Source: an uncultured Flavobacteriales bacterium (GTDB lineage Bacteria; Bacteroidota; Bacteroidia; Flavobacteriales; CALTNV01). From it: a stretch of 8,654 nt of DNA. A model generated the notes under the pieces. It was given only the letters and a program-made list of their open reading frames with translations. It made no database searches and was not told where the DNA came from. This document shows positions 1-5,778 of the stretch, one piece after another (within the stretch, counting starts at the first letter, position 1; every line of letters starts with the position of its first letter). The position numbers and the translations under genes were made by a program. The DNA is taken from contig CALTNV010000143.1 of assembly GCA_943845485.1 (NCBI GenBank), positions 1 to 8,654 of the forward strand. Direction: 5' to 3'.

Positions 1-660
1 GGTGAAAAACCACCCAAAGAACCAAAGGATACTTATTGCGAAGACTGCGACAACGACCCTTGCGTCTGTGAAGTAGCACCCAAAAAGCTAGTTCGAGTTG
101 AGCTATCGAAAGGCAAAGCAATCGAGATAGACTCTACCGTAAAAACCTCCTTTTGGGATGCAGATGGAAGACCAGTATCAGCAGAAGAGTTTGTCAAGAA
201 GTTATATGGTGATATTCCTTCGTTCTTTAAAGATGAAGAAGAACTGCGTAAAATATGGAGCTTACCAAGTACACGTAAGAAACTATTAGAAGAGCTAAAC
301 GAAAAAGGCTTTTCTAACGACCAACTCGAAGATCTTAGAAGCTTAGTGAAAGGTGATGATAGTGATTTGTATGATGTGTTAAGCTATGTAGCTTACCATC
401 ATAATTTAGTACCTAGGACAGCAAGAGCTAGTAAGGCTCGTATTCAATTTAATGATTACAACCCTCAACAACAAGAATTTTTAAACTTTGTATTAGAGCA
501 ATATGTAGGCGCTGGAGTAGAAGAATTAGATGATGTTAAACTAAAAGATTTACTAACACTAAAGTACCATAATATAGCTGATGCAAAAGCAGCACTTGGT
601 AATCCAAAATCAATAAGAGAAGCCTTTATCGGTTTCCAAAAATATTTGTATCAAGCGTAA
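1..660 (+). CDS. hsdR: Type I restriction endonuclease subunit R, C-terminal part (5' end outside window)
   Basis: The reading frame is open from base 1 to a TAA at 658-660 and gives the last 219 residues of a larger protein. HsdR is the ATP-dependent translocase and nuclease subunit of a type I restriction-modification complex and works with HsdM and HsdS. Only the C-terminal domain is present. The segment FWDADGRPVSAEEF, then LRKIWSLPSTRKKLLEEL, the DLYDVLSYVA motif, and the closing YNPQQQEFLNFVLEQYV and FIGFQKYLY motifs match the EcoEI-type R C-terminal domain, which contacts the rest of the complex. The helicase and nuclease motifs lie upstream of the window. An acidic cysteine cluster (Cys at window codons 13, 16, 21 and 23) precedes this domain and could bind a metal; HsdR proteins of this type often have one. 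An internal ATG at 346 is not a start, because the homology begins well before it. GC content falls from about 47% in the first 120 bases to about 33% near the end. hsdM and hsdS are not in view. Confidence 0.9.
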   Translation, partial: GEKPPKEPKDTYCEDCDNDPCVCEVAPKKLVRVELSKGKAIEIDSTVKTSFWDADGRPVSAEEFVKKLYGDIPSFFKDEEELRKIWSLPSTRKKLLEELNEKGFSNDQLEDLRSLVKGDDSDLYDVLSYVAYHHNLVPRTARASKARIQFNDYNPQQQEFLNFVLEQYVGAGVEELDDVKLKDLLTLKYHNIADAKAALGNPKSIREAFIGFQKYLYQA

Positions 661-786
661 TATGATTTTAAACAAATTATTATGTACTAAATAAAATTAA
701 TCAACTAATTAAAATATCTACTTTTACATACTATTGTTTACTAACGTAGTGTAACCAGAATAATAAACAAAGTAAAATACTGAAAT

Positions 787-1023
787 ATGAGTTTAGGAAA
801 AGAGGAGTTGATTGACATTAAAAACAACAATATTAAAGAAAAAACAGAGAGATTAAATCAGATAAAAATTGATATTTTTGATAGATTTTTTAATTCTGTT
901 GAGCATAATAAAACAGCAATATTTAAAAATTCTGTAAATGAAAATGCTGATTATATTAGAAAATTAGGTCAACAAATAAAAAATCTAGAAAAAGATATCG
1001 TTGAATTAGAAACTGAAAAATAG
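787..1023 (+). CDS. Small hypothetical protein, probably alpha-helical/coiled coil
   Basis: This is a 78-residue protein that I do not recognise. It is rich in Lys, Glu, Asn and Ile, with no signal peptide and no membrane segment. Both ends look helical: residues of about 5-32 (EELIDIKNNNIKEKTERLNQ and following) and about 57-78 (IRKLGQQIKNLEKDIVELE) have spaced Ile/Leu compatible with a short coiled coil, so it may be an oligomerising or partner-binding protein. The ATG at 787 is preceded by an A-rich leader (AAAATACTGAAAT), as usual in Bacteroidota. It stands 126 bp after hsdR and 33 bp before the PH-domain gene on the same strand, which suggests co-transcription with the latter. A competing minus-strand frame (969-1223) overlaps both this gene and the next and has no family features. 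Coding status is supported by spacing and composition only; function is unknown. Confidence 0.6.
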   Translation: MSLGKEELIDIKNNNIKEKTERLNQIKIDIFDRFFNSVEHNKTAIFKNSVNENADYIRKLGQQIKNLEKDIVELETEK

Positions 1024-1056
1024 TAAATAGTTTTTTCACAATTATAAAAAAAAGAT

Positions 1057-1434
1057 ATGGGAATTTTATCATCATTATTAGGAAATGCATCAACAGTTAC
1101 GGTTGAAAATATTACGGAAGAGTTTAGCGATTTATTATGCGATAATGAAACTGTTGAAGCCGGATTTAAATTAATTAGAGATATGTTTATTTTTACTAAT
1201 AAACGACTAATATTGGTTGACAAACAAGGAGTTACTGGTAGAAAAACAGAATACTTATCTATTGCCTATAAAAGCATATCTAAATTTTGTGTGGAAAATT
1301 CTGGAACGTTTGATTTAGATGCAGAATTAAAAATATGGGTATCCAGCGAACAATTACCAAGTATTGTAAAAAAGTTTAACAAATCGGTAAATGTATTTGA
1401 AGTTCAAAAAGTATTAGCAAATCACGTTTTATAA
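1057..1434 (+). CDS. Bacterial PH domain protein (bPH_1 / former DUF1696 family)
   Basis: This 125-residue protein spans the full usual length of the single-domain bacterial pleckstrin-homology-like family. Recognisable family features are the N-terminus MGILSSLLGNAS, the strand pair FKLIRDMFIFTNKRLILVD (about 37-55), the KQGVTGRKTEYLSI turn and strand (56-69), YKSISKFCVE (71-80), the DLDAELKIWVS strand (87-96), and a C-terminal helix with FEVQKVLANHVL (114-125). The fold is a beta sandwich closed by one helix. Structures of the family form rings of several subunits, but the cellular role is not established. There is no signal peptide, so it should be cytoplasmic. The ATG follows an A-rich leader (TAAAAAAAAGAT) and matches the family's normal start. 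It sits 33 bp after the small helical gene and 21 bp before the repeat-protein gene, so the three probably form one transcript ending at the 1882-1910 hairpin. The family assignment is firm; any link to the upstream restriction gene is inference. Confidence 0.85.
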   Translation: MGILSSLLGNASTVTVENITEEFSDLLCDNETVEAGFKLIRDMFIFTNKRLILVDKQGVTGRKTEYLSIAYKSISKFCVENSGTFDLDAELKIWVSSEQLPSIVKKFNKSVNVFEVQKVLANHVL

Positions 1435-1455
1435 ACAAAAATTAAATTTTATAAT

Positions 1456-1860
1456 ATGGCTACACATATTTATTTAGGACGTTACACCAATAGCAGTGAT
1501 ATATTATATACCTGGGATGGTAAACATCTATATAAAGGACGTTACACCAATAGCAGTGATATATTATACACCTGGGATGATAAACATCTTTACAAAGGAC
1601 GTTATACCAATAGCAGCGATATATTATACACCTGGGATGGTAAACACCTTTACAAAGGTAGATACAGCAATAGCAGTGATATTGTGTTTACATTAGATGA
1701 TAAACATATTTATGATGGCGAATACACAAATAGTAGTGATATTGTTTTTACATTTAACGATAAGTATTTATATAAAGGCCGATACTCAAATAGTAGTAAT
1801 ATAGAAATGACTTTTGATGGTGATTTACCATTTTGCTTTTTTGCAATTTTAGAAAACTAA
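1456..1860 (+). CDS. Tandem 20-residue repeat protein, unknown function
   Basis: This 134-residue protein is almost wholly repetitive. A 20-residue unit of the form GRYTNSSDILYTWDGKHLYK occurs five full times (residues 8-107) and is followed by a partial sixth; the first residues (ATHIYL) match the end of a unit. Each unit can be read as two beta strands, around DILYTWD and KHLYKGRY, joined by a TNSSD turn and a DG/DD turn, so a regular beta sheet or solenoid is likely. Units 1-3 are nearly identical and carry Trp; units 4-6 are diverged (DIVFTLD, DIVFTFN, NIEMTFD). The protein ends in a non-repeat hydrophobic tail, LPFCFFAILEN. There is no signal peptide. I recall similar Tyr-rich repeat proteins among Flavobacteriia, annotated only as hypothetical, but cannot name a family. 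The start ATG at 1456 lies 21 bp after the PH-domain gene in an A/T-rich leader. A second open frame through the same repeats (1496-1696) is a by-product of the 60-bp period. Confidence 0.8.
   Translation: MATHIYLGRYTNSSDILYTWDGKHLYKGRYTNSSDILYTWDDKHLYKGRYTNSSDILYTWDGKHLYKGRYSNSSDIVFTLDDKHIYDGEYTNSSDIVFTFNDKYLYKGRYSNSSNIEMTFDGDLPFCFFAILEN
1477..1818 (+). repeat. 60-bp tandem repeats inside the repeat-protein gene
   Basis: There are five complete 60-bp units starting at 1477, 1537, 1597, 1657 and 1717, and a sixth starting at 1777 that degenerates after about 40 bp. By direct comparison units 1 and 2 differ at 4 of 60 positions and units 2 and 3 also at 4 of 60, mostly at third codon positions. 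Units 4-6 are much more diverged from these and from each other. The period is a multiple of three, so gain or loss of a unit would keep the reading frame. Confidence 0.95.
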
Positions 1861-1881
1861 AATTTAGAAAATTGATATAAT

Positions 1882-1910
1882 AAAAAAGGCCAGTGAAACT
1901 GGCCTTTTTT
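1882..1910. terminator. Bidirectional intrinsic terminator
   Basis: The stem GGCCAGT/ACTGGCC (1888-1894 with 1898-1904) encloses a 3-base GAA loop. It is flanked by six A on the left and six T on the right that can extend the stem and act as the U-tract in either direction. It lies between the stop of the plus-strand repeat gene (1860) and the stop of the convergent minus-strand PUR-family gene (1916), so it probably serves both. Confidence 0.92.
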
Positions 1911-1915
1911 ATTAT

Positions 1916-2278
1916 TTATATATCTTCGAATTGAAGATCTGAGTATTCATTTTGTGTTGTTTCACCAACAAAATCTTCTTTTATGTATGGACTGTTAGGT
2001 TCGTTTTTTAAGTTTTCAATTTCTTGAAACGCTTCGCTTAAGCCATCTTTAAATTTATCAAAGTCTTCTTTATATAAGAATATTTTATGCTTTTCAAAAA
2101 AAGGTTTTCCTTCTTTATTAAATGATTTTTTACTTTCAGTTACGGTAAGGTATAAGTCATTACCTTTAGTGGCTTTAACATCAAAAAAATAAGTTCTTTT
2201 TCCTGCTCGTACTGATTTTGAAAATATTTCATCTCTATCCGACCTTGCTAAATAATCTTTTTTTTCAAATTCTTCCAT
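1916..2278 (-). CDS. PUR family DNA/RNA-binding protein (DUF3276)
   Basis: This 120-residue protein belongs to the bacterial PUR family (DUF3276), which is related to eukaryotic Pur-alpha and to Borrelia BpuR, proteins that bind single-stranded DNA or RNA. The PUR repeat is visible as IFSKSVRAGKRTYFFDVK (18-35), then DLYLTVTESKKSF (41-53), then the strand and helix FEKHKIFLYKEDFDKFKDGL (61-80) with SEAFQEI. The last 30 residues are an acidic, probably disordered tail. The single PUR repeat implies a dimer as the working unit. There is no signal peptide; it should be cytoplasmic. It lies 89 bp after the ABC exporter gene on the same strand but has its own promoter-like sequence at 2322-2351, giving a predicted leader of roughly 35-40 nt. 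Its stop codon lies beside the shared hairpin terminator. The family is near universal in Flavobacteriia; the targets here are unknown. Confidence 0.92.
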   Translation of the reverse strand: MEEFEKKDYLARSDRDEIFSKSVRAGKRTYFFDVKATKGNDLYLTVTESKKSFNKEGKPFFEKHKIFLYKEDFDKFKDGLSEAFQEIENLKNEPNSPYIKEDFVGETTQNEYSDLQFEDI

Positions 2279-2321
2279 TTCCTCTTTAGTTTTTAAGTGT
2301 TTTAGGTTTGTTTAAGATTAT

Positions 2322-2351
2322 CAAAAATAACAAAATATTTAAACTTTCAAA
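2322..2351 (-). promoter_or_regulatory. Bacteroidota-type promoter of the PUR-family gene
   Basis: On the minus strand, TTTG (2351-2348), an 18-nt spacer and TATTTTTG (2329-2322) match the Bacteroidota pattern of a -33 TTTG and a -7 TAnnTTTG. Transcription would start near 2315, about 37 nt upstream of the ATG at 2278. Motif match only. Confidence 0.6.
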
Positions 2352-2367
2352 GAAAATAGAGGGAAAT

Positions 2368-4110
2368 CTACTTTTTAACTTCTAACAATTGTCTTTCGTA
2401 CATTTCTGAATATTTACCTTTTTTATCAATCAAAAATTGATGGTTACCTCTTTCAATAACCTCTCCTTTTTCTAAAACAATAATTTCATCAGCATGTTGT
2501 ATAGATGAAATTCTATGACTAATAATAATACTAGTTTTGTTTTTCATTATTTGTTTTAAATGATTTAATATCAACTCTTCGGTTTCTGTATCTACAGCAG
2601 ATAAACAATCATCAAAAATTAATATTTCAGGATTTTTAATAATTGCTCTTGCAATACTAATTCTCTGTTTTTGACCACCAGATAAATTAATTCCTCTTTC
2701 TCCTAATAAAGTATCATATTTATCAGGAAATGATTGAATGTTTTCGTGCACTCCTGCATTTACAGCAGCTTTTTTTACTTGTTCAATATCAAACTCTTTT
2801 AACCCAAATGCAATGTTATTAGCAATATTGTCTGAAAAAAGAAAAACATCTTGAGGTACATACCCTATTTTTTGACGATAATCATTTAGATTAATATCTT
2901 TTAAATTTACATTCTCTATTTCTATATTTCCAGATGTTGGATCATAAAACCTACCTATTAATGATGCTATAGTTGATTTTCCTGAACCTGTTTTTCCAAC
3001 AATAGCTAATGTTTTTCCTTTGTTAACCTCAAAAGATATATTTTTTAAAGCCTCAATTCCTGAGTCTGGATAGGTAAAGGATACATTATTAAATGAAACT
3101 TTACCCGTTTTACCAATTGGTTTTGTTTCATCATTTTTTATAGTAGGTTCTGTATTTAAAAATTCATTTATTCTTTGCTGAGAAGCAATAGCTCTTTGAG
3201 TTAGGCTGGTTACCCATCCTAAAGACGCAAAAGGCCAGGTTAGCATATTAATATAAAACACAAATTCTGCAATATTTCCAATAGTTATTTCACCAGAAAT
3301 AGCTTTTAATCCTCCAAAATAAATAGTACTAATAGTACTTAAGCCAACTAAAATGAAAATAGTTGGTATAAACCAAGCATCAACTTTTACTTGTCGTAAA
3401 ACCTTTGTTTTATAATTAATAATTTCTTTTGCGAAATTTTTAATTGAATAATCAGTTCTATTATAAGCTTTTAAAACTCTAATTCCTGAAAAACTTTCTT
3501 GTGCAATATTACTAAGTGTAGATTGCTGTTTTTGAACATCATGGCTTCTTCTATTCATAACATTACTAATAAAATATATCAGTATTGATAAAATAGGTAG
3601 AGGAGCTAATACGTATAATGTTAATTCTTTATTGATATTAATCATAAAATAAATTACAAATGTTGTGGTTATTGTTAATGTTAAGGTATACATTATAACA
3701 GGCCCTAAATACATTCTAACTTTTGTAACATCCTCACTTATTCTATTCATAATATCACCAGTTCTATTTCTTTTATAAAACTGTTGATCTAGCTTTAAAT
3801 ATTTATCAAATATTTCTGCTTTTAAATCAAACTCAATTTTTCTTGAAGTAACAATAATTGTTTGTCTTGTTAAGAAAAGAAATATACCAGATATTACATA
3901 AAAGCCTATGTACTTTATTGCATACATAAACACTTGATAATTAACTGATTTTTTATCTGCATTTTCAATTGAAATATTATCAAAAGCATCCCCAACTATA
4001 AGTGGACTATAAACTTTTAATAAATTTGAAATAAGTATGCAAACAAAGCCTATAAATAGACTTATTTTATATTTCCATAAAAATTTATTTAGATACGCTA
4101 AAGCTTTCAT
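2368..4110 (-). CDS. ABC exporter half-transporter (MsbA/MdlA-like, fused membrane and ATPase domains)
   Basis: This 580-residue inner-membrane exporter has one type IV ABC membrane domain fused to one ATPase domain. About six membrane segments lie near residues 16-40, 61-83, 134-155, 163-183, 246-266 and 276-296. The nucleotide-binding domain follows from about 335. It contains the A-loop Tyr347, Walker A GKTGSGKST (372-380), the Q-loop Gln420 in GYVPQD, the X-loop TLLGERG (468-474), the signature LSGGQ (476-480), Walker B ILIFD (496-500), the D-loop SAVD (504-507) and the H-loop His532. After Walker B the usual catalytic Glu is Asp501, as in the MdlA, BmrC/YheI and TM287 halves of heterodimeric exporters, so a partner half encoded elsewhere is possible. 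The substrate cannot be told. I chose the ATG at 4110 (protein start MKALAYLNKFL): the in-frame TTG at 4137 adds nine residues, is a poor start, and overlaps the -7-like element. The downstream PUR gene has its own promoter. Confidence 0.93.
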   Translation of the reverse strand: MKALAYLNKFLWKYKISLFIGFVCILISNLLKVYSPLIVGDAFDNISIENADKKSVNYQVFMYAIKYIGFYVISGIFLFLTRQTIIVTSRKIEFDLKAEIFDKYLKLDQQFYKRNRTGDIMNRISEDVTKVRMYLGPVIMYTLTLTITTTFVIYFMININKELTLYVLAPLPILSILIYFISNVMNRRSHDVQKQQSTLSNIAQESFSGIRVLKAYNRTDYSIKNFAKEIINYKTKVLRQVKVDAWFIPTIFILVGLSTISTIYFGGLKAISGEITIGNIAEFVFYINMLTWPFASLGWVTSLTQRAIASQQRINEFLNTEPTIKNDETKPIGKTGKVSFNNVSFTYPDSGIEALKNISFEVNKGKTLAIVGKTGSGKSTIASLIGRFYDPTSGNIEIENVNLKDINLNDYRQKIGYVPQDVFLFSDNIANNIAFGLKEFDIEQVKKAAVNAGVHENIQSFPDKYDTLLGERGINLSGGQKQRISIARAIIKNPEILIFDDCLSAVDTETEELILNHLKQIMKNKTSIIISHRISSIQHADEIIVLEKGEVIERGNHQFLIDKKGKYSEMYERQLLEVKK

Positions 4111-4134
4111 AGGTTTAATTTTTCTTGCTAACAA

Positions 4135-4142
4135 CAAATATA
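4135..4142 (-). promoter_or_regulatory. Candidate -7 element for the ABC exporter gene
   Basis: The minus strand reads TATATTTG at 4142-4135, a full match to TAnnTTTG, 25 nt before the ATG at 4110. No clear TTG is found at the expected -33 distance, so this is weak. If real, transcription would begin downstream of the TTG codon at 4137, which supports the ATG start. Confidence 0.35.
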
Positions 4143-4167
4143 CTTCACAAAATACTTTGTATAATGA

Positions 4168-4216
4168 TATAATTATAATAATAATATTAAAACATGTTAT
4201 AATTATAAGTTATAAC
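4168..4216. repeat. AT palindromes repeated at 30-bp spacing in the divergent intergenic region
   Basis: TATAATTATAA occurs at 4168-4178 and again at 4198-4208, exactly 30 bp apart. The second copy lies in the 12-base perfect palindrome TTATAATTATAA (4197-4208), and a further arm TTATAAC (4210-4216) mirrors GTTATAA (4196-4202). The 224-bp gap (4111-4334) between the divergent ABC and nusB genes otherwise holds only promoter-like elements. This could be an operator, but in sequence this AT-rich such patterns also arise by chance. Confidence 0.3.
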
Positions 4217-4228
4217 ACCTCAATATTC

Positions 4229-4260
4229 TTGCAAAGATTAAAAGTATTATCGTACATTTG
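4229..4260 (+). promoter_or_regulatory. Bacteroidota-type promoter of the nusB cluster
   Basis: TTG (4229-4231), a 21-nt spacer and TACATTTG (4253-4260) match the -33 and -7 elements used by the Bacteroidota housekeeping sigma factor. Transcription would start near 4267, giving a leader of about 65-70 nt before the nusB ATG at 4335. Motif match only. Confidence 0.6.
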
Positions 4261-4334
4261 TTTTCCATTATTATTGTTTGTTCAATTATGTTCAACAAGT
4301 AGAGTTATTTATTTTTTAAACACTTAAACGTAAG

Positions 4335-5279
4335 ATGTTAAATAGAAGGCATTTAAGAATAAAAGTAATGCAAGTTTTATTCAGTTTTTATAGATCTGAA
4401 GGGAAAGAAGTTGTAGCTGCTAGGAAAGATCTAGAAAAAAGTATACAAGAAATGTATACCCTTTACATTACTTATTTAGGGTTATTTAATGAAATCTTAG
4501 ATTATGCCAATTACAAAATTGAACAGGCAAAAAATAAAAAATTAGCAACTCAAGAAGATTTAAACCCAAATCTTCGTTTCGTACAAAATAAGATGTTAAT
4601 TGATTTGGCTAATAACAAATCTATTTTACAGAAAGTAGAACAATACAATATATCTTATGTAGAATTGTTTGAGGATGTTAAAAGGATATATAAAAATATT
4701 ATTGCTTCAAATGAATACAAAGATTATATTTCTTTAGACAGTTCAACTTACATTGAAGATAAAGCTTTCATTAGAAAAATATTTAAAAAATATATAGCAA
4801 ATCATCAAGCTTTTTTAACAACATTTGAAGAGCAGTCTGTTTATATTGTTGATGACATTGATATTGTTTGCTCTATGATTCTTAAAAATATTAAAGAGTT
4901 TAAAGAAGAAGATGCGGAAGAGAATGTCATTTATTCTACATATAAAGAAGATGAAGAAGAAGAGTTTGCTAAGTTATTATTATCTAAAACAATAACTGAT
5001 TATTCTTGGGCATCAAAAATAATAAATGAAAAAATTAAAAATTGGAACTCTGATAGGTTAGCAACTATGGACCATTTGTTAATTCAAATGGCTTTAACGG
5101 AAGCTAAAGAGTTTCCATCAATTCCATTAAAAGTTTCGTTAAACGAATACATTGAAATAGCAAAATATTACAGTACTCCAAAAAGCGGCACTTTTATTAA
5201 TGGGGTGATTAATATTGCTTTTAATGAGTTAAAAGAATCTGGAGAAATAACCAAAAGAGGTAGGGGTTTAATAGATTAG
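4335..5279 (+). CDS. nusB: Transcription antitermination factor NusB (long Bacteroidota form)
   Basis: NusB binds the boxA RNA of rRNA leaders with NusE (ribosomal protein S10) and prevents premature termination of rRNA transcription. The start MLNRRHLRIKVMQVLFSFY (1-19) is the family's characteristic N-terminal helix, so the ATG at 4335 is secure. The C-terminal NusB core runs from about 215 to 300: DYSWASKIINEKIKNWNSDR (222-241), MDHLLIQMALTE (245-256), the segment FPSIPLKVSLNEYIEIAKYY (260-279), and TPKSGTFINGVIN (281-293), which includes the conserved Gly-x-Phe-Ile-Asn-Gly. At 314 residues it is more than twice the length of the about 140-residue E. coli protein. The extra mostly helical middle part (about 60-210), ending in the acidic stretch KEDEEEE, is normal for Bacteroidota. 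It is the first gene of a tight cluster; the DUF1573 gene starts 13 bp after its stop. Confidence 0.95.
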   Translation: MLNRRHLRIKVMQVLFSFYRSEGKEVVAARKDLEKSIQEMYTLYITYLGLFNEILDYANYKIEQAKNKKLATQEDLNPNLRFVQNKMLIDLANNKSILQKVEQYNISYVELFEDVKRIYKNIIASNEYKDYISLDSSTYIEDKAFIRKIFKKYIANHQAFLTTFEEQSVYIVDDIDIVCSMILKNIKEFKEEDAEENVIYSTYKEDEEEEFAKLLLSKTITDYSWASKIINEKIKNWNSDRLATMDHLLIQMALTEAKEFPSIPLKVSLNEYIEIAKYYSTPKSGTFINGVINIAFNELKESGEITKRGRGLID

Positions 5280-5292
5280 ATATTATATTAAT

Positions 5293-5742
5293 ATGAAGAA
5301 ATTAACTATTATTTCAACTCTGTTTTTATTGTTATCGTGTTCAAGTGACGATCATAAAATTTCTACAAAAAATATTGCTAGTACTATTTCTAGTTCAAAT
5401 ATTAATGAGGAACAAAAAGCTGAATTAACATTTAAGGAAGGTGCAAAAGAGTATGATTTTGGAACAGTAGTAGAGGGAGAAAAAGTATACCATACTTTTG
5501 AATTTACAAATACAAGTAGTGTACCATTAATTATTTCTGGAGCTGAAGGTTCTTGCGGTTGTACTGTTCCGGAATCTTATACAAAATCACCTATTTTGCC
5601 TGGTGAAAAAGGAAGTTTAGATGTTGTATTTGATAGTGAAGGTAGGCCTGGTACTTTAACAAAGAGTGTGAGGATTTTTTCCAATACATATCCTTCAGAA
5701 ACACTTGTATATTTAAAGGGGGTTGTTGTATCTCCTAAATAA
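5293..5742 (+). CDS. DUF1573 domain lipoprotein
   Basis: This is a 149-residue predicted lipoprotein. The signal peptide MKKLTIISTLFLLLSC ends in the lipobox LLSC, with Cys16 as the lipidated residue. The following SSDD resembles the Ser/Asp-rich export signal that sends some Bacteroidota lipoproteins to the cell surface. After a Ser/Asn-rich linker (about 17-45) comes a DUF1573 domain, an Ig-like beta sandwich: YDFGTVVEGEKVYHTFEFTN (54-73), the hallmark GSCGCTVPE (86-94) with Cys88 and Cys90, PILPGEKGSLDVVFDSEGRPG (two adjoining parts around 100-120), and the last strands to LKGVVV. The exact role of these proteins is not known. The gene sits 13 bp after nusB and 36 bp before yajC, an order often seen in Bacteroidota, so it is probably co-transcribed with both. 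Confidence 0.92.
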   Translation: MKKLTIISTLFLLLSCSSDDHKISTKNIASTISSSNINEEQKAELTFKEGAKEYDFGTVVEGEKVYHTFEFTNTSSVPLIISGAEGSCGCTVPESYTKSPILPGEKGSLDVVFDSEGRPGTLTKSVRIFSNTYPSETLVYLKGVVVSPK

Positions 5743-5778
5743 GACTAAATTTATTAACTAACATAAAAACACAAAATC

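Noticed and set aside
346..660. Stand-alone 104-residue protein starting at the ATG at 346
   Set aside because: The same frame is open to base 1 and the upstream part is continuous HsdR C-terminal homology, so the ATG is an internal Met.
661..786. Promoter or terminator in the gap after hsdR
   Set aside because: No stable hairpin with a T-tract and no full TAnnTTTG match was found on the plus strand; the stretch is plain AT-rich sequence.
969..1223. 84-codon open frame on the minus strand
   Set aside because: It overlaps the helical protein gene and the PH-domain gene, the latter being clearly real; its translation has no family features and is a shadow.
1496..1696. 66-codon second frame through the repeats
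   Set aside because: The 60-bp period keeps any stop-free alternative frame open; it is a by-product of the repeat and stops where the repeats diverge.
4111..4137. TTG start at 4137 for the ABC exporter
   Set aside because: It adds nine non-conserved residues; the ATG at 4110 gives the usual protein start and the -7-like element overlaps the TTG.
4037..4327. 96-codon plus-strand frame
   Set aside because: It is antisense to the start of the ABC exporter and runs through the divergent promoter region; low-complexity Ile-rich translation.
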